Below are positions 36,940 to 45,152 of a DNA stretch of 64,000 bases, in pieces (within the stretch, counting starts at the first letter, position 1; every line of letters begins with the position of its first letter). The stretch covers positions 62,001 through 126,000 of the forward strand of contig NZ_JANUGW010000013.1 in the NCBI RefSeq assembly GCF_024753285.1, in the 5' to 3' direction. Below the pieces are notes generated by a model that was given only the letters and a program-made list of their open reading frames with translations, did no database searches and was not told where the DNA came from. The translations under genes were made by a program, and so were the position numbers. Source of the stretch: Massilia pinisoli (GTDB lineage: Bacteria; Pseudomonadota; Gammaproteobacteria; Burkholderiales; Burkholderiaceae_D).

Positions 36940-36955
36940 GTCGCAGGAGGTGTCC

Positions 36956-38263
36956 ATGGAAACCGACCAGAGCCAGTCGCGCCTCAACGGGGTGGCAGTG
37001 TTTTTCTACGTGTTCCTGCCGTTCGCGCTAGGGCATTACCTCTCGTCGCTGCTGCGCAACGTGAACGCCGTGCTGGCGCCGCATCTGGTCGGCGCGCTGG
37101 CGCTGACGCCGGGCCAGCTCGGCCTCCTCACCAGCGCGTTCTTCTTCGCGTTCGCCCTCGTCCAGTTGCCGGTCGGGATCGCGCTCGACCGCTATGGGCC
37201 GCGCAAGGTGCAGTTCGTGCTGATGCTCCTGGCCGCGCTGGGCACGCTGCTGTTCGCCACGGGCCGCAACTTCGGCCAGCTGGTGCTGGCGCGTGCCGTC
37301 ATCGGCTGCGGCCTGGGCGGCTGTTTCATGTCGGCCGTGAAGGCGATCTCCACGTGGATCTCGCCCAAGCGCCTGCCGTCCGTGCAGGGCTATCTGATCG
37401 CCGTGGGCGGGCTGGGGGCCGCGTCGAGCACGATGCCCGTGCGGATGCTGCTGCTGCACACGGACTGGCGCGGCTTGTTCGTGCTGCTGGCCGCGCTCAC
37501 CGCGTGCTGCGGTGCGCTGATCTGGCTCGTCACGCCCAGATCGAACGGCGCCGGCGGCGCGATGCCTACCGTGCGCTCCGTGCTGGACGTGTACCGCGCG
37601 CCCGCGTTCCGCACGACGGTCTCCCTCGTGCTCGTGCCGCATGCGATCTTCTTCGGCATCCAGGGCCTGTGGATCGGCCGCTGGCTGTCGGACGTGGCCC
37701 GCTTCCCGGACGGCGCCGTCGCCTACCTGCTGTACATGGGGATGGCGTCCGTGATCTTCGGCGCCATCGCCGTCGGCATGATCACGGAATGGGCCGGCCG
37801 GCGCGGCATCGAGCCGCTGGACGTGGCCGCCGTCGGCGTCGCCCTGTTCGTGCTCGTGCAGGTGGCGATCGCGTGCAACTGGCGTCCCAGCCTGCAGCTG
37901 CTGTCGGTGCTGTTCACGCTCGTCGGCACTATCACGGGCATCGAATACGCGATCGTCGCGCAAAGCCTGCCGCGCGCGCTGACCGGGCGGGCCGCCACGT
38001 GCCTGAATCTCCTGATTTTCATCGGCGCGTTCCTCGTGCAGGCCGGCTTCGGGCTGATCGTCGGCGTGTGGCGGCCGGACGCGGGCGGGCACGTCCCGGC
38101 GCTGGCCTACCGTGTCGCGTTCGGCGTGCTGGTGGCGCTGCAGCTGCCCGGCCTCGTCGGCTATGCCCTCAACTTCCTTCAGCGGCGTCAAGTAAAATGC
38201 CGCATCGTTTTGCTCACACAGAAGGAAGAATATGAGATTGGTTCGCTACGGTCGCCCCGGTAA
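36956..38263 (+). CDS. MFS family transporter
   Basis: A 435-residue inner-membrane protein with twelve hydrophobic helices. The loop 2-3 signature is GIALDRYGPRKV (about residue 75), and helix 4 has RAVIGCGLGGCFM. It starts at ATG 36956 with AGGAGG just upstream. Its last ten codons overlap the next gene by 32 bases. The family moves small solutes by proton coupling; cargo is unknown. Because it directly follows the radical SAM aminomutase-like gene, it could import its substrate or export its product. Confidence 0.85.
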   Translation: METDQSQSRLNGVAVFFYVFLPFALGHYLSSLLRNVNAVLAPHLVGALALTPGQLGLLTSAFFFAFALVQLPVGIALDRYGPRKVQFVLMLLAALGTLLFATGRNFGQLVLARAVIGCGLGGCFMSAVKAISTWISPKRLPSVQGYLIAVGGLGAASSTMPVRMLLLHTDWRGLFVLLAALTACCGALIWLVTPRSNGAGGAMPTVRSVLDVYRAPAFRTTVSLVLVPHAIFFGIQGLWIGRWLSDVARFPDGAVAYLLYMGMASVIFGAIAVGMITEWAGRRGIEPLDVAAVGVALFVLVQVAIACNWRPSLQLLSVLFTLVGTITGIEYAIVAQSLPRALTGRAATCLNLLIFIGAFLVQAGFGLIVGVWRPDAGGHVPALAYRVAFGVLVALQLPGLVGYALNFLQRRQVKCRIVLLTQKEEYEIGSLRSPR

Positions 38264-39083
38264 GGAAAAACCGGGCCTGTTCGACGAGGAAGGCCGCCTG
38301 CGCGATTTGTCCGGCGTGATCGAGGACGTCGACGCGTCGGTCTTGTCGGACAAGGCGTTGCGCAAGCTCGCGAAGGTCGACTGGAAGACGCTGCCGCTCG
38401 TGCGCGGCAATCCGCGCCTCGGTGTGCCGGTGAAGGGCGTCGGCAAGTTCATCGGGATCGGCATGAATTACTCCGACCATGCGTCCGAAGTGGGCGCGCC
38501 GATCCCGAAGGAACCGATCATGTTCATGAAGGCGACGTCGTGCCTGAACGGTCCGGACGACCCTATCCAGCTGCCGAAAGGCTCGAAGAAGACCGACTGG
38601 GAAGTCGAGCTGGGCGTCGTCATCGGCACCCGCGCGCAGTACGTGGACGAGAAGGACGCGCTGAAATACGTGGCCGGTTATTGCGTCGTCAACGACGTCT
38701 CGGAGCGCGCCTACCAGTTCGAGCTGGGCTCGCAGTGGGATAAAGGCAAGGGCTGCGACACGTTCGGCCCCGTCGGCCCGTTCCTCGTGACGAAGGACGA
38801 GATCTTCGACGTGCAGGACCTCGACCTGTACCTGGAACTGAACGGCAAGCGCGTGCAGACGGGGAACACGTCGAAGATGATCTTCACCGTGGCGCAGATC
38901 GTGAGCTACCTGTCGCGCTTCATGACTCTGGAGCCGGGCGACATCATCACGACGGGGACGCCGCCGGGCGTGGGCCTGGGCCGCAGCCCGCAGCGCTTCC
39001 TCAAGAAGGGCGACAAGCTGCGTCTCGGGATCGCGGGGCTTGGCGAGCAGCAGCAGGAAGTGGTCGCGCATCCCAAATCGTAA
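38232..39083 (+). CDS. Fumarylacetoacetate hydrolase (FAH) family protein
   Basis: A 283-residue protein with the FAH fold. The N-terminal subdomain starts MRLVRYGRPGKEKPGLFDEE. The catalytic domain has the signature KFIGIGMNYSDHASEVG, the metal-binding EVELGVVIG (Glu pair), VNDVSERAYQFE, and the late GDIITTGTPPGVGLG. Such enzymes hydrolyse or decarboxylate keto acids, or isomerise them; substrates vary, so the exact reaction is unassigned. It starts behind AGAAGGAAG inside the tail of the MFS gene. A repeat copy begins 13 bases after its stop. Confidence 0.88.
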   Translation: MRLVRYGRPGKEKPGLFDEEGRLRDLSGVIEDVDASVLSDKALRKLAKVDWKTLPLVRGNPRLGVPVKGVGKFIGIGMNYSDHASEVGAPIPKEPIMFMKATSCLNGPDDPIQLPKGSKKTDWEVELGVVIGTRAQYVDEKDALKYVAGYCVVNDVSERAYQFELGSQWDKGKGCDTFGPVGPFLVTKDEIFDVQDLDLYLELNGKRVQTGNTSKMIFTVAQIVSYLSRFMTLEPGDIITTGTPPGVGLGRSPQRFLKKGDKLRLGIAGLGEQQQEVVAHPKS

Positions 39084-39095
39084 TCCGATGATGAG

Positions 39096-39199
39096 TAGGG
39101 TGGACGGGTCTCCCGTCCACGCGTTCAACCGGCAAATGCCTGCCCGCGCGTCAATTCAAACGTGATTTGAACGCGTGGACGGGGAACCCGTCCACCCTA
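39096..39199. repeat. Repeat element copy 2, overlapping the aminotransferase 3' end
   Basis: Two 33-base arms, 39096-39128 and 39167-39199, are inverted copies differing at only two bases, around a 38-base unique centre. Each arm begins TAGGGTGGAC at its outer end and forms its own hairpin of nine pairs. The left arm is identical to the one in the ABC gene (11864-11896). The right arm supplies the last codons and stop of the leftward aminotransferase gene. Confidence 0.9.
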
Positions 39200-40514
39200 C
39201 CGCGGCGTCGATCGAATCCTTCAGCCTCCCCACGATCTCGCCCAGGTCCCCCTGGGTGACGACGAACGGCGGCGCCAGCAGCACGTGGTCGCCGCAGCGG
39301 CCATCGATGGTGCCGCCCATCGGATACACGAGCAGGCCGTTCTCCATCGCGCGCGCCTTGATCGCCGCGTGCAGTTTCAGCTCGGGCGCGAATGGCGTCT
39401 TGTCGTCGCGCTCGCGCACCAGTTCCAGCGCGAGGAACAGCCCGCGGCCGCGGATGTCGCCCACGTGCGGGTGATCCTCGAATTCCTCGTCCAGCATGGC
39501 GCGCAGCGTTGCGCCGCGCAGGCGCACCTGGGTCAGCAGGTCGTCGCGCTCGATCACCCGTTGCACGGCCAGCGCCGCCGCCGCCGCCACGGGATGTCCG
39601 ATATACGTATGCCCGTGCAGGAACACGCCGCTGCCCGCGCGCAGGCGCTCGACGATGGTGCCGCTCACGAGCACCGCGCCGATCGGCTGATAGCCCGCGC
39701 CCAGGCCCTTGGCCACCGCGATCAGGTCCGGCGCCACGCCGTCCTGCTCGATCGCGTACATCGTACCCGTGCGGCCCATCCCGCACATCACCTCGTCGGC
39801 GATGAACAGGATGCCGTACTTGTCGCACAGCGCGCGCACGCCGCGGAAGTAGCCCGGCGTGGGCGGGATGGCGCCGCCCGTCGCGCCCACGACGGGTTCT
39901 GCGCAGAATGCGATCACCCGCTCCGGACCGGCTTGCAGCATCGCCGCCTCCAGTTCGTCCAGCAGCATCGCCGTGTACTGGTCGACGGTCTGGTCGTCGG
40001 CGCGGCCGCGGTATTCGTAGCAGGCCGAGACGCGCTCGACGTCGATCAGCAGCGGGGCGAACGGCTGGCGGCGCCACTCGTTGCCGCCCACGGCCAGCGC
40101 GCCGAGGGTATTCCCGTGATAGCTCTGGCGCCGCGCGATGAACAGCGAGCGCTGCGATTCTCCGGCCTCGACGAAGTACTGGCGCGCCAGCTTTAGCGCG
40201 GTCTCCATCGCTTCCGAGCCGCCCGACACGAGGTACACGCCCTCGATACCGTCCGGCGCGTTCGCGACGAGGCAGTCGGCCAGTTCCTCCGCCACCTCGG
40301 TCGTGAAGAACGCGGTGTGGGCATAGGCGCAGCGGTCGATCTGGCGGTGCATGGCCGCGATCACGTCCGGATGGCCGTGCCCGAGCGACGAGACGGCCGC
40401 GCCGCCGCTGGCGTCGAGATAGCTGCGGCCGTGGTTGTCGTACAGGTAGACGCCCGCGCCGCCGACAGCGACGGGCGGCGTCTGGCGCAGGCTCCTGTGC
40501 AGGATATGACTCAT
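39156..40514 (-). CDS. Class III PLP-dependent aminotransferase with a repeat-derived C-terminus
   Basis: A 452-residue enzyme of the class III (omega) aminotransferase family. Visible signatures are YLDASGGAAVSSLGHGHP, VSGGSEAMETALKLARQY (phosphate-binding), FIADEVMCGMGRTG and VAKGLGAGYQPIGAVL, whose Lys (about residue 268) binds PLP. The real domain ends at about KDSIDAA; the last 14 residues (VGWTGSPSTRSNHV) and the stop lie in the repeat at 39096-39199. The substrate is unknown; such enzymes often act on beta-alanine, pyruvate or omega-amino acids. The ATG at 40514 is preferred to a TTG ten codons upstream. It faces the FAH gene. Confidence 0.88.
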   Translation of the reverse strand: MSHILHRSLRQTPPVAVGGAGVYLYDNHGRSYLDASGGAAVSSLGHGHPDVIAAMHRQIDRCAYAHTAFFTTEVAEELADCLVANAPDGIEGVYLVSGGSEAMETALKLARQYFVEAGESQRSLFIARRQSYHGNTLGALAVGGNEWRRQPFAPLLIDVERVSACYEYRGRADDQTVDQYTAMLLDELEAAMLQAGPERVIAFCAEPVVGATGGAIPPTPGYFRGVRALCDKYGILFIADEVMCGMGRTGTMYAIEQDGVAPDLIAVAKGLGAGYQPIGAVLVSGTIVERLRAGSGVFLHGHTYIGHPVAAAAALAVQRVIERDDLLTQVRLRGATLRAMLDEEFEDHPHVGDIRGRGLFLALELVRERDDKTPFAPELKLHAAIKARAMENGLLVYPMGGTIDGRCGDHVLLAPPFVVTQGDLGEIVGRLKDSIDAAVGWTGSPSTRSNHV

Positions 40515-40615
40515 GTGGGCTCCCTGAAAGTTGACGTTTGACAAGGATGGAAAATAAGCGGGAAGCGCCCGGATTCCTTTGATTTTTGCCTGAAGGCATG
40601 CGAATATTTTCGCCC

Positions 40616-41170
40616 ATGACCGACCGCCTCCGCCCGATCCCCCCGGAAGACTGGACCGACGCCCAGCGCGCCGCCGCCCAGGACATCATCAATGGCCCGC
40701 GCGGTGCGCTGTACGGCCCGTTCGTGCCGCTGCTGCGCAGTCCCGAGCTGATGGGCTATGCCCAGAAGCTCGGCGAATACCTGCGCTACCGCAGCGCCAT
40801 CGGCGTGCGGCTGTCGGAACTGGCGATCCTCGTCACGGCGCGCGAATGGGACCAGCAGGTCGAGTGGGCGATCCACGCGCCCATCGCGCAGCAGGTCGGC
40901 ATTCCTGCCGACGTCGTCGCGGCCATCGCGCGGCGCGAGCGGCCGGCCGCGCTGCTCGTCGACGAAGCGGTAGTGTACGACTTCTGCCTCGAGTTGCACC
41001 GCCACAAGCGCGTATCGGACCGTGTCTACGACGACGCGCTCGCGCTGTTCGGCGAGCAGGGCGTCGTCGACCTGATGGGCGTGAACGGTTATTACACGTT
41101 CCTCGCGATGGTGATGAACACGGCGCGCACGGCGGTGCCGGCGTCGAGCGTGGCGCCGCTGCCCGACTAG
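40616..41170 (+). CDS. Carboxymuconolactone decarboxylase (CMD) family protein
   Basis: A 184-residue helical protein. The CMD-like core is VRLSELAILVTAREWDQQVEWAIHAPIAQQVG (about residues 65-96), with the Glu and His of gamma-carboxymuconolactone decarboxylase but without the CxxC of AhpD peroxidases. The function could be a decarboxylase or another small acid-base enzyme. The start is uncertain: ATG 40616 gives the compact protein, ATG 40598 adds six residues. Divergent from the aminotransferase, with 101 bases between. Confidence 0.72.
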   Translation: MTDRLRPIPPEDWTDAQRAAAQDIINGPRGALYGPFVPLLRSPELMGYAQKLGEYLRYRSAIGVRLSELAILVTAREWDQQVEWAIHAPIAQQVGIPADVVAAIARRERPAALLVDEAVVYDFCLELHRHKRVSDRVYDDALALFGEQGVVDLMGVNGYYTFLAMVMNTARTAVPASSVAPLPD

Positions 41171-41288
41171 CTCGTCGGCCACGGGACGCGCCTGTCGCGG
41201 CGCGGCGGCCGTCCGTCGCGTGGCCCCGCGGGTCGTCCGCGCCGGCGGCATAGTGACGGCTCCTCAACCACTCGTGAAAGACAAGCCG

Positions 41289-41852
41289 ATGAAACCCCAC
41301 TACATCCTCGCCGCCGCGGCAGCCGCCACCACCGTCCTCGCGTTGGCCGCGACGCCCGCGCCGCTGCCGCCGAGCTGGCACGTCGCCGGCAACAACCCCG
41401 ACAAATTCACGGCCGGCGTCGACACGTCGCCGGAAGGGCGGGGCGCCAAGTTCTTGCGCAGTAAGACGAACGATCGCGACGCGTGGGCGTCGCTGCTGCA
41501 GTCCGTCCAGGCGCAGCGCTATCTCGGCCAGCGCGTACGCTTCCGCGCCCGCCTGCGCACCGAGGACATGAGCAAATGGGGCGGATTGTGGATGAGCGTG
41601 AATGCGAAGGATGGCCGCACGCTGGCCTTCTTCAACACCGCGGGCAAGCCGGTCAAGGGTACCGCCGCCTGGCAGGAGCGCAGCATCGTGCTGGACGTGC
41701 CGGCCGATGCGGACATGATCTCGTTCGGCGCCATCGGCGCGGGCACCGGCGAAGTGTGGATGGAGCCGGTCGCCTTCGAGACGGTCGGCCGTGACGTCCC
41801 CGCCGACCAGATGCCGCCCGAAGCCGCCCTCCCGACCACGCCGACCTTGTGA
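41289..41852 (+). CDS. Exported beta-sandwich-like protein coupled to a two-component system
   Basis: A 187-residue protein with a signal peptide (about residues 1-22). The mature part looks like a jelly-roll: WHVAGNNPDKFTAGVD, AWASLLQSVQAQRYLGQRVRFRARLRTED, GGLWMSVNAKDGRTLAFFN, then WQERSIVLDVPADADMISFGAIGAGTGEVWMEPVAFE. The last pattern is common in domains that recognise sugars or small ligands. Its stop overlaps a GTG codon that is a possible start for the histidine kinase (GTGA), so the three genes form a unit. No precise function is known to me. Confidence 0.68.
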   Translation: MKPHYILAAAAAATTVLALAATPAPLPPSWHVAGNNPDKFTAGVDTSPEGRGAKFLRSKTNDRDAWASLLQSVQAQRYLGQRVRFRARLRTEDMSKWGGLWMSVNAKDGRTLAFFNTAGKPVKGTAAWQERSIVLDVPADADMISFGAIGAGTGEVWMEPVAFETVGRDVPADQMPPEAALPTTPTL

Positions 41853-41860
41853 CCCTAGCG

Positions 41861-42901
41861 ATGAACGACGATTGCACCCGCGCCATCCGCCGCCTGTACG
41901 GCTGCTCGTGGCGCCAGGGCCTGCTCAGTGTCCTGTGCCTGGCGCTTGTCGCGGGCGGCGCGCTGCTGCTGGGGCGCCCCGCCTTGCTCGCCCTGTTCGG
42001 TGCGATCTTCGTGCCGGGATTCGTGGCATGCGCGCTGCTGCTGCTCGTGGCGCGCATGGCCGGCCGCCGGCTCGGCTGGACGGCCGCTGCCGGCCTGCTG
42101 CTTGCCGCGGCCGGCGCCGGCGCGTGGGCCGTGCTGCCCGTCTACCAAAGGACGCTCGCGGCGTGGGACCTGCACGCGCTGCCGGACGCGCAGCTGCTGG
42201 CCTGTGTGTTCGGCGTGAACGCGGCCGTGCTCGGGCTGCCGCTGTGGTTCGCCCGCACCCGCGCACGCGCCCGGCAGATGGCGGACCTGCGCAGCGCGGC
42301 GCTGGCGGCCGAGCTGAAAGCGCTGCAGGCCCAGGTCGAACCGCACTTCCTGTACAACACGCTCGCCAACACGAGATACCTGGCGCGTCATCAACCGCCG
42401 CGCGCCGTCGAGATGCTCGAACACCTGATCGCCTACCTGCACAGCGCACTGCCCGACATGCGCAGCGAGGCGTCGACCTTGGGCCGCGAATTCGAACTGG
42501 CCGGGCACTACCTGGCGCTGATGGCGATCCGCTTCGGCGAGCGCCTGCAATACCGGCTCGATTGCCCGTCCGCGCTGGCCGCCATGCCGATGCCGCCGCT
42601 GCTCTTGATGACGCTCGTCGAGAATGCCGTGCGCCACGGCGTCGAACCGAAGCCGGGCACCGTGCGCATCGCCGTGACGGCCGCCTGGCAGGCCGACGTG
42701 CTGACCATCGTCGTCGCGGACGATGGCGCCGGCATCGGCGACGCGACGCTGGGGACGGGCGTCGGCCTGCGCAACCTGCGCGAGCGCCTGCAGGCGCTGT
42801 ACGGCACGCGCGCCGGCTTCGTCCTGCGCCGCGGCGATGCCGGCTTGACGGAAGCGGTGCTGACGTTGCCGGCCGTGGTAGGCGTGGAGCTGGCGGCATG
42901 A
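41861..42901 (+). CDS. LytS/AlgZ-type sensor histidine kinase
   Basis: A 346-residue membrane kinase. Four N-terminal hydrophobic helices (about residues 20-130) are followed by the phosphoacceptor segment LKALQAQVEPHFLYNTLAN, whose His (in PHFLYN) is phosphorylated. The ATP-binding domain has N-box ENAVRHGVEPK and G-box DDGAGIGDATLGTGVGLRNLRERL. This architecture pairs with LytTR regulators, and the next gene is one (overlap ATGA at 42898). The start could be GTG 41849, which overlaps the preceding stop; ATG 41861 is used here. Confidence 0.9.
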   Translation: MNDDCTRAIRRLYGCSWRQGLLSVLCLALVAGGALLLGRPALLALFGAIFVPGFVACALLLLVARMAGRRLGWTAAAGLLLAAAGAGAWAVLPVYQRTLAAWDLHALPDAQLLACVFGVNAAVLGLPLWFARTRARARQMADLRSAALAAELKALQAQVEPHFLYNTLANTRYLARHQPPRAVEMLEHLIAYLHSALPDMRSEASTLGREFELAGHYLALMAIRFGERLQYRLDCPSALAAMPMPPLLLMTLVENAVRHGVEPKPGTVRIAVTAAWQADVLTIVVADDGAGIGDATLGTGVGLRNLRERLQALYGTRAGFVLRRGDAGLTEAVLTLPAVVGVELAA

Positions 42902-43647
42902 CGGCGCCCCGTATCCTCGTCGCCGACGACGAACCGCTGCTGCGCGCGGAACTCGTCGAGGCCCTGGAACGCCTGTGGCCCGAAGCGGCCGTCGCCGTCG
43001 CACAGGACGGCATCGAGGCCCTGCGCCTGGGCCGCGAATGGATGCCGGACGTGGCCTTCCTCGACATCCGCATGCCGGGCCTGGACGGCCTCGAAGTGGC
43101 GCGCGTGTTCGGTGCGCGCACGCATGTCGTGTTCGTGACGGCCTATGGCGAGCACGCGCTGGCCGCCTTCGACGAAGGGGCCGTCGACTACGTGGTAAAA
43201 CCGATCGCGCTGGAACGCCTCGCGCGCGCGGTCGAGCGCGTGCGTGCGCGCCTGGCATCGCCGCCGCCGGACCTCACGCATCTCGCGCATCTTGCTGCAT
43301 CTCGGTTGCGGCCCGTGCCGAAGTCTCCGGCCTGGCTGCAGGCGACGGTCGGCAACACGATCCATTTCATCGACCTGGCGGACGTCATTTATTTTTGCGC
43401 CGACGCCAAGTACACGCGCGTCGTGACGGACGGCCTCGAAGCCCACATCCGCCTGAGTTTGAAGGAGTTGGCCGATGCGCTCGACCCGGCCGCATTCTGG
43501 CAGATCCACCGCGGCTATATGGTGGCCGTGCGGCGCATCGCCACTGCCGCGCGCGCCGAGGATGGCGCGCTGTGGGTGCACCTGCGCGGCCACAAGGCGC
43601 GGCTGCCCGTCAGCCAGCGCTTCCAGCACCTGTTCCGCGGGATGTGA
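42898..43647 (+). CDS. LytTR family response regulator
   Basis: A 249-residue DNA-binding regulator. The receiver domain (residues 1-120) has the acidic pair DDE near the start, the phosphoacceptor Asp in DVAFLDIRMPGLDG (about residue 56) and the Lys in VVKPIALE. The C-terminal LytTR domain (about residues 145-245) has the pattern IYFCADAKYTRV and FWQIHRGYMV. Such regulators usually act on genes for surface or polymer functions. Targets are not obvious, although direct repeats recognised by LytTR were not found in the operon's own upstream region. Confidence 0.92.
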   Translation: MTAPRILVADDEPLLRAELVEALERLWPEAAVAVAQDGIEALRLGREWMPDVAFLDIRMPGLDGLEVARVFGARTHVVFVTAYGEHALAAFDEGAVDYVVKPIALERLARAVERVRARLASPPPDLTHLAHLAASRLRPVPKSPAWLQATVGNTIHFIDLADVIYFCADAKYTRVVTDGLEAHIRLSLKELADALDPAAFWQIHRGYMVAVRRIATAARAEDGALWVHLRGHKARLPVSQRFQHLFRGM

Positions 43648-43651
43648 AGGC

Positions 43652-43849
43652 TTACGCCAGCGCTTCCTTCGCAGCCTGTTCCGGCGTCAAGCCTTCGTAG
43701 AACATGTCGGTGAACCACTCGACCTGTTCCTCGATGTGCTCCTGCGCCTGCTTCTGCGTGGCGCCGCCGGCGACCAGGTGGTGCTCGACCTCGATGCACC
43801 AGTGGATGAGGGCGAGCGTCTCGTCGTCGAGCTGTTCTTTCTTTGCCAT
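43652..43849 (-). CDS. Small acidic conserved-looking protein of unknown function
   Basis: A 65-residue cytoplasmic protein starting MAKKEQLDDETLALIHWCIE. It is mostly helical and acidic, with no signal peptide. I do not recognise a named family. The start at 43849 is preferred because it follows the esterase stop directly (two bases) and gives a clean hydrophilic N-terminus. It overlaps nothing and is convergent with the response regulator. Confidence 0.6.
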   Translation of the reverse strand: MAKKEQLDDETLALIHWCIEVEHHLVAGGATQKQAQEHIEEQVEWFTDMFYEGLTPEQAAKEALA

Positions 43850-43851
43850 GG

Positions 43852-44520
43852 TCAGCCCAGTACTTTCTTCAGCCACGCCGAGATGTCCTGGACTTCTTCC
43901 AGGCACAGCGAGTGCTGCATTGCGTATTCATGCCATTCGAGCGCGTAGCCCAGCGAGACGAGCAGGTCGCGCGACGCCTCGGCGCGGTTGAACGGCACCA
44001 CGTTGTCGTAGCGGCCGTGCGCCATGAAGATCGGCGTGGATTTGCCGGCTTCCGTGCGCTCCGTCCCGAGTTGCGCCGACAGCGGCACGTAGCCCGACAG
44101 GCACAGCAGGCCCGCCAGCCGTTCCGGATGGCGCAGGCCCGTCTGGATGGCCATCGCGCAGCCTTGCGAAAAGCCGGCCAGCACGATGCGCGACGCGGGG
44201 ATGCCGCGGGCCTTTTCGCGCGCGATGAAGGCTTCGATGTCCTGCTGCGACGCGCGCAGCCCGTTCTCGTCCTCGCGCCGCGTGAGTTCCAGGCCGCTGA
44301 TGTCGTACCAGGACCGCATCACGTAGCCGTTGTTGATCGTGACCGGCATCGTCTTCGCGTGCGGGAAGATGAAGCGGATGCCGGGCAGGCCGGCGAGGTC
44401 AAGTTCGCGCACCATCGGCACGAAGTCGTTGCCGTCGGCGCCGAGGCCGTGCATCCAGATGATGGCGATCCCGGGGTTGTCGTTGGTCTCGACCTGGATG
44501 TGTTCGAGCAGTTCGCTCAT
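43852..44520 (-). CDS. Alpha/beta-hydrolase carboxylesterase (phospholipase/carboxylesterase family)
   Basis: A 222-residue esterase. The oxyanion-hole motif is IIWMHGLGADGNDF (about residue 22). The nucleophile serine is in GFSQG (about residue 116), the catalytic Asp in HGRYDNVV, and His in WHEYAMQHSL. The fold and length match the EstB-type carboxylesterases that cleave short-chain esters or acyl-protein thioesters. The start at 44520 overlaps the mog stop by four bases, so this gene is translated with mog and darP. Confidence 0.9.
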   Translation of the reverse strand: MSELLEHIQVETNDNPGIAIIWMHGLGADGNDFVPMVRELDLAGLPGIRFIFPHAKTMPVTINNGYVMRSWYDISGLELTRREDENGLRASQQDIEAFIAREKARGIPASRIVLAGFSQGCAMAIQTGLRHPERLAGLLCLSGYVPLSAQLGTERTEAGKSTPIFMAHGRYDNVVPFNRAEASRDLLVSLGYALEWHEYAMQHSLCLEEVQDISAWLKKVLG

Positions 44521-45152
44521 GCGGTGTCCTTGGTTCGTTGCGCCGCTTGTCGTTGCGCCGATTTCGGGCGGAAGGCCTTGCAGACCCCGGGATCGGTTTC
44601 GGCATACGGGCCGCCGATCAGGTCGATGCAATACGGGACGGCCGCGAAGATGCCGCCGACGACTGTCTTGCCGTCCGCGTCCTTCAAGCCTTCCAGCGTT
44701 TCCTTGATCGACTTGGGCTGGCCCGGCAGGTTCATGATCAGCGCGGCGTGATCAAGCGTCTCGCGGATCACGGCCGTCTGGCGCGACAGGATCGCCGTCG
44801 GCACGAAGTGCAGGCTGATCTGGCGCATCTGCTCGCCGAAGCCGGGCATCTCCTTCGTGCCCACGGCCACAGTCGCTTCCGGCGTGACGTCGCGCCGCGC
44901 GGGGCCCGTGCCGCCCGTCGTCAGCACGAGGTGGCAGCGCACCGTGTCGACCAGTTCGACCAGCGTCTGCTCGATGCTGGCGCGGTCGTCCGGGATCAGC
45001 CGGGTCTCGACGCGGAAGGGCGTGACGAGCGCGGCTTCCAGCCACTCGCGCAGGGCGGGGATGCCCTTGTCTTCGTAGACGCCGCCGCTGGCGCGGTCCG
45101 AGACCGACACCAAACCGACGACGAGCTCGTCGACTTTATTGTCCAGACTCAT
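44517..45152 (-). CDS. mog: Molybdopterin adenylyltransferase
   Basis: A 211-residue enzyme that adenylylates molybdopterin before molybdenum insertion. Conserved parts are LVSVSDRASGGVYEDKGIPAL, the nucleotide/substrate motif VLTTGGTGPARRDVTPEA (about residue 77), and the PGQPKSIKETLEG end. It acts in the cytoplasm with MoeA, which is not in this window. The C-terminal 20 residues are basic and outside the family core. It sits in a unit with darP (overlap of 17 bases) and the esterase. Confidence 0.93.
   Translation of the reverse strand: MSLDNKVDELVVGLVSVSDRASGGVYEDKGIPALREWLEAALVTPFRVETRLIPDDRASIEQTLVELVDTVRCHLVLTTGGTGPARRDVTPEATVAVGTKEMPGFGEQMRQISLHFVPTAILSRQTAVIRETLDHAALIMNLPGQPKSIKETLEGLKDADGKTVVGGIFAAVPYCIDLIGGPYAETDPGVCKAFRPKSAQRQAAQRTKDTA

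Noticed and set aside
39151-40692. A second long minus-strand frame across the aminotransferase gene
   Set aside because: It is out of frame with the PLP motifs and reads as Arg-rich noise; the frame from 40514 to 39156 carries all family signatures.
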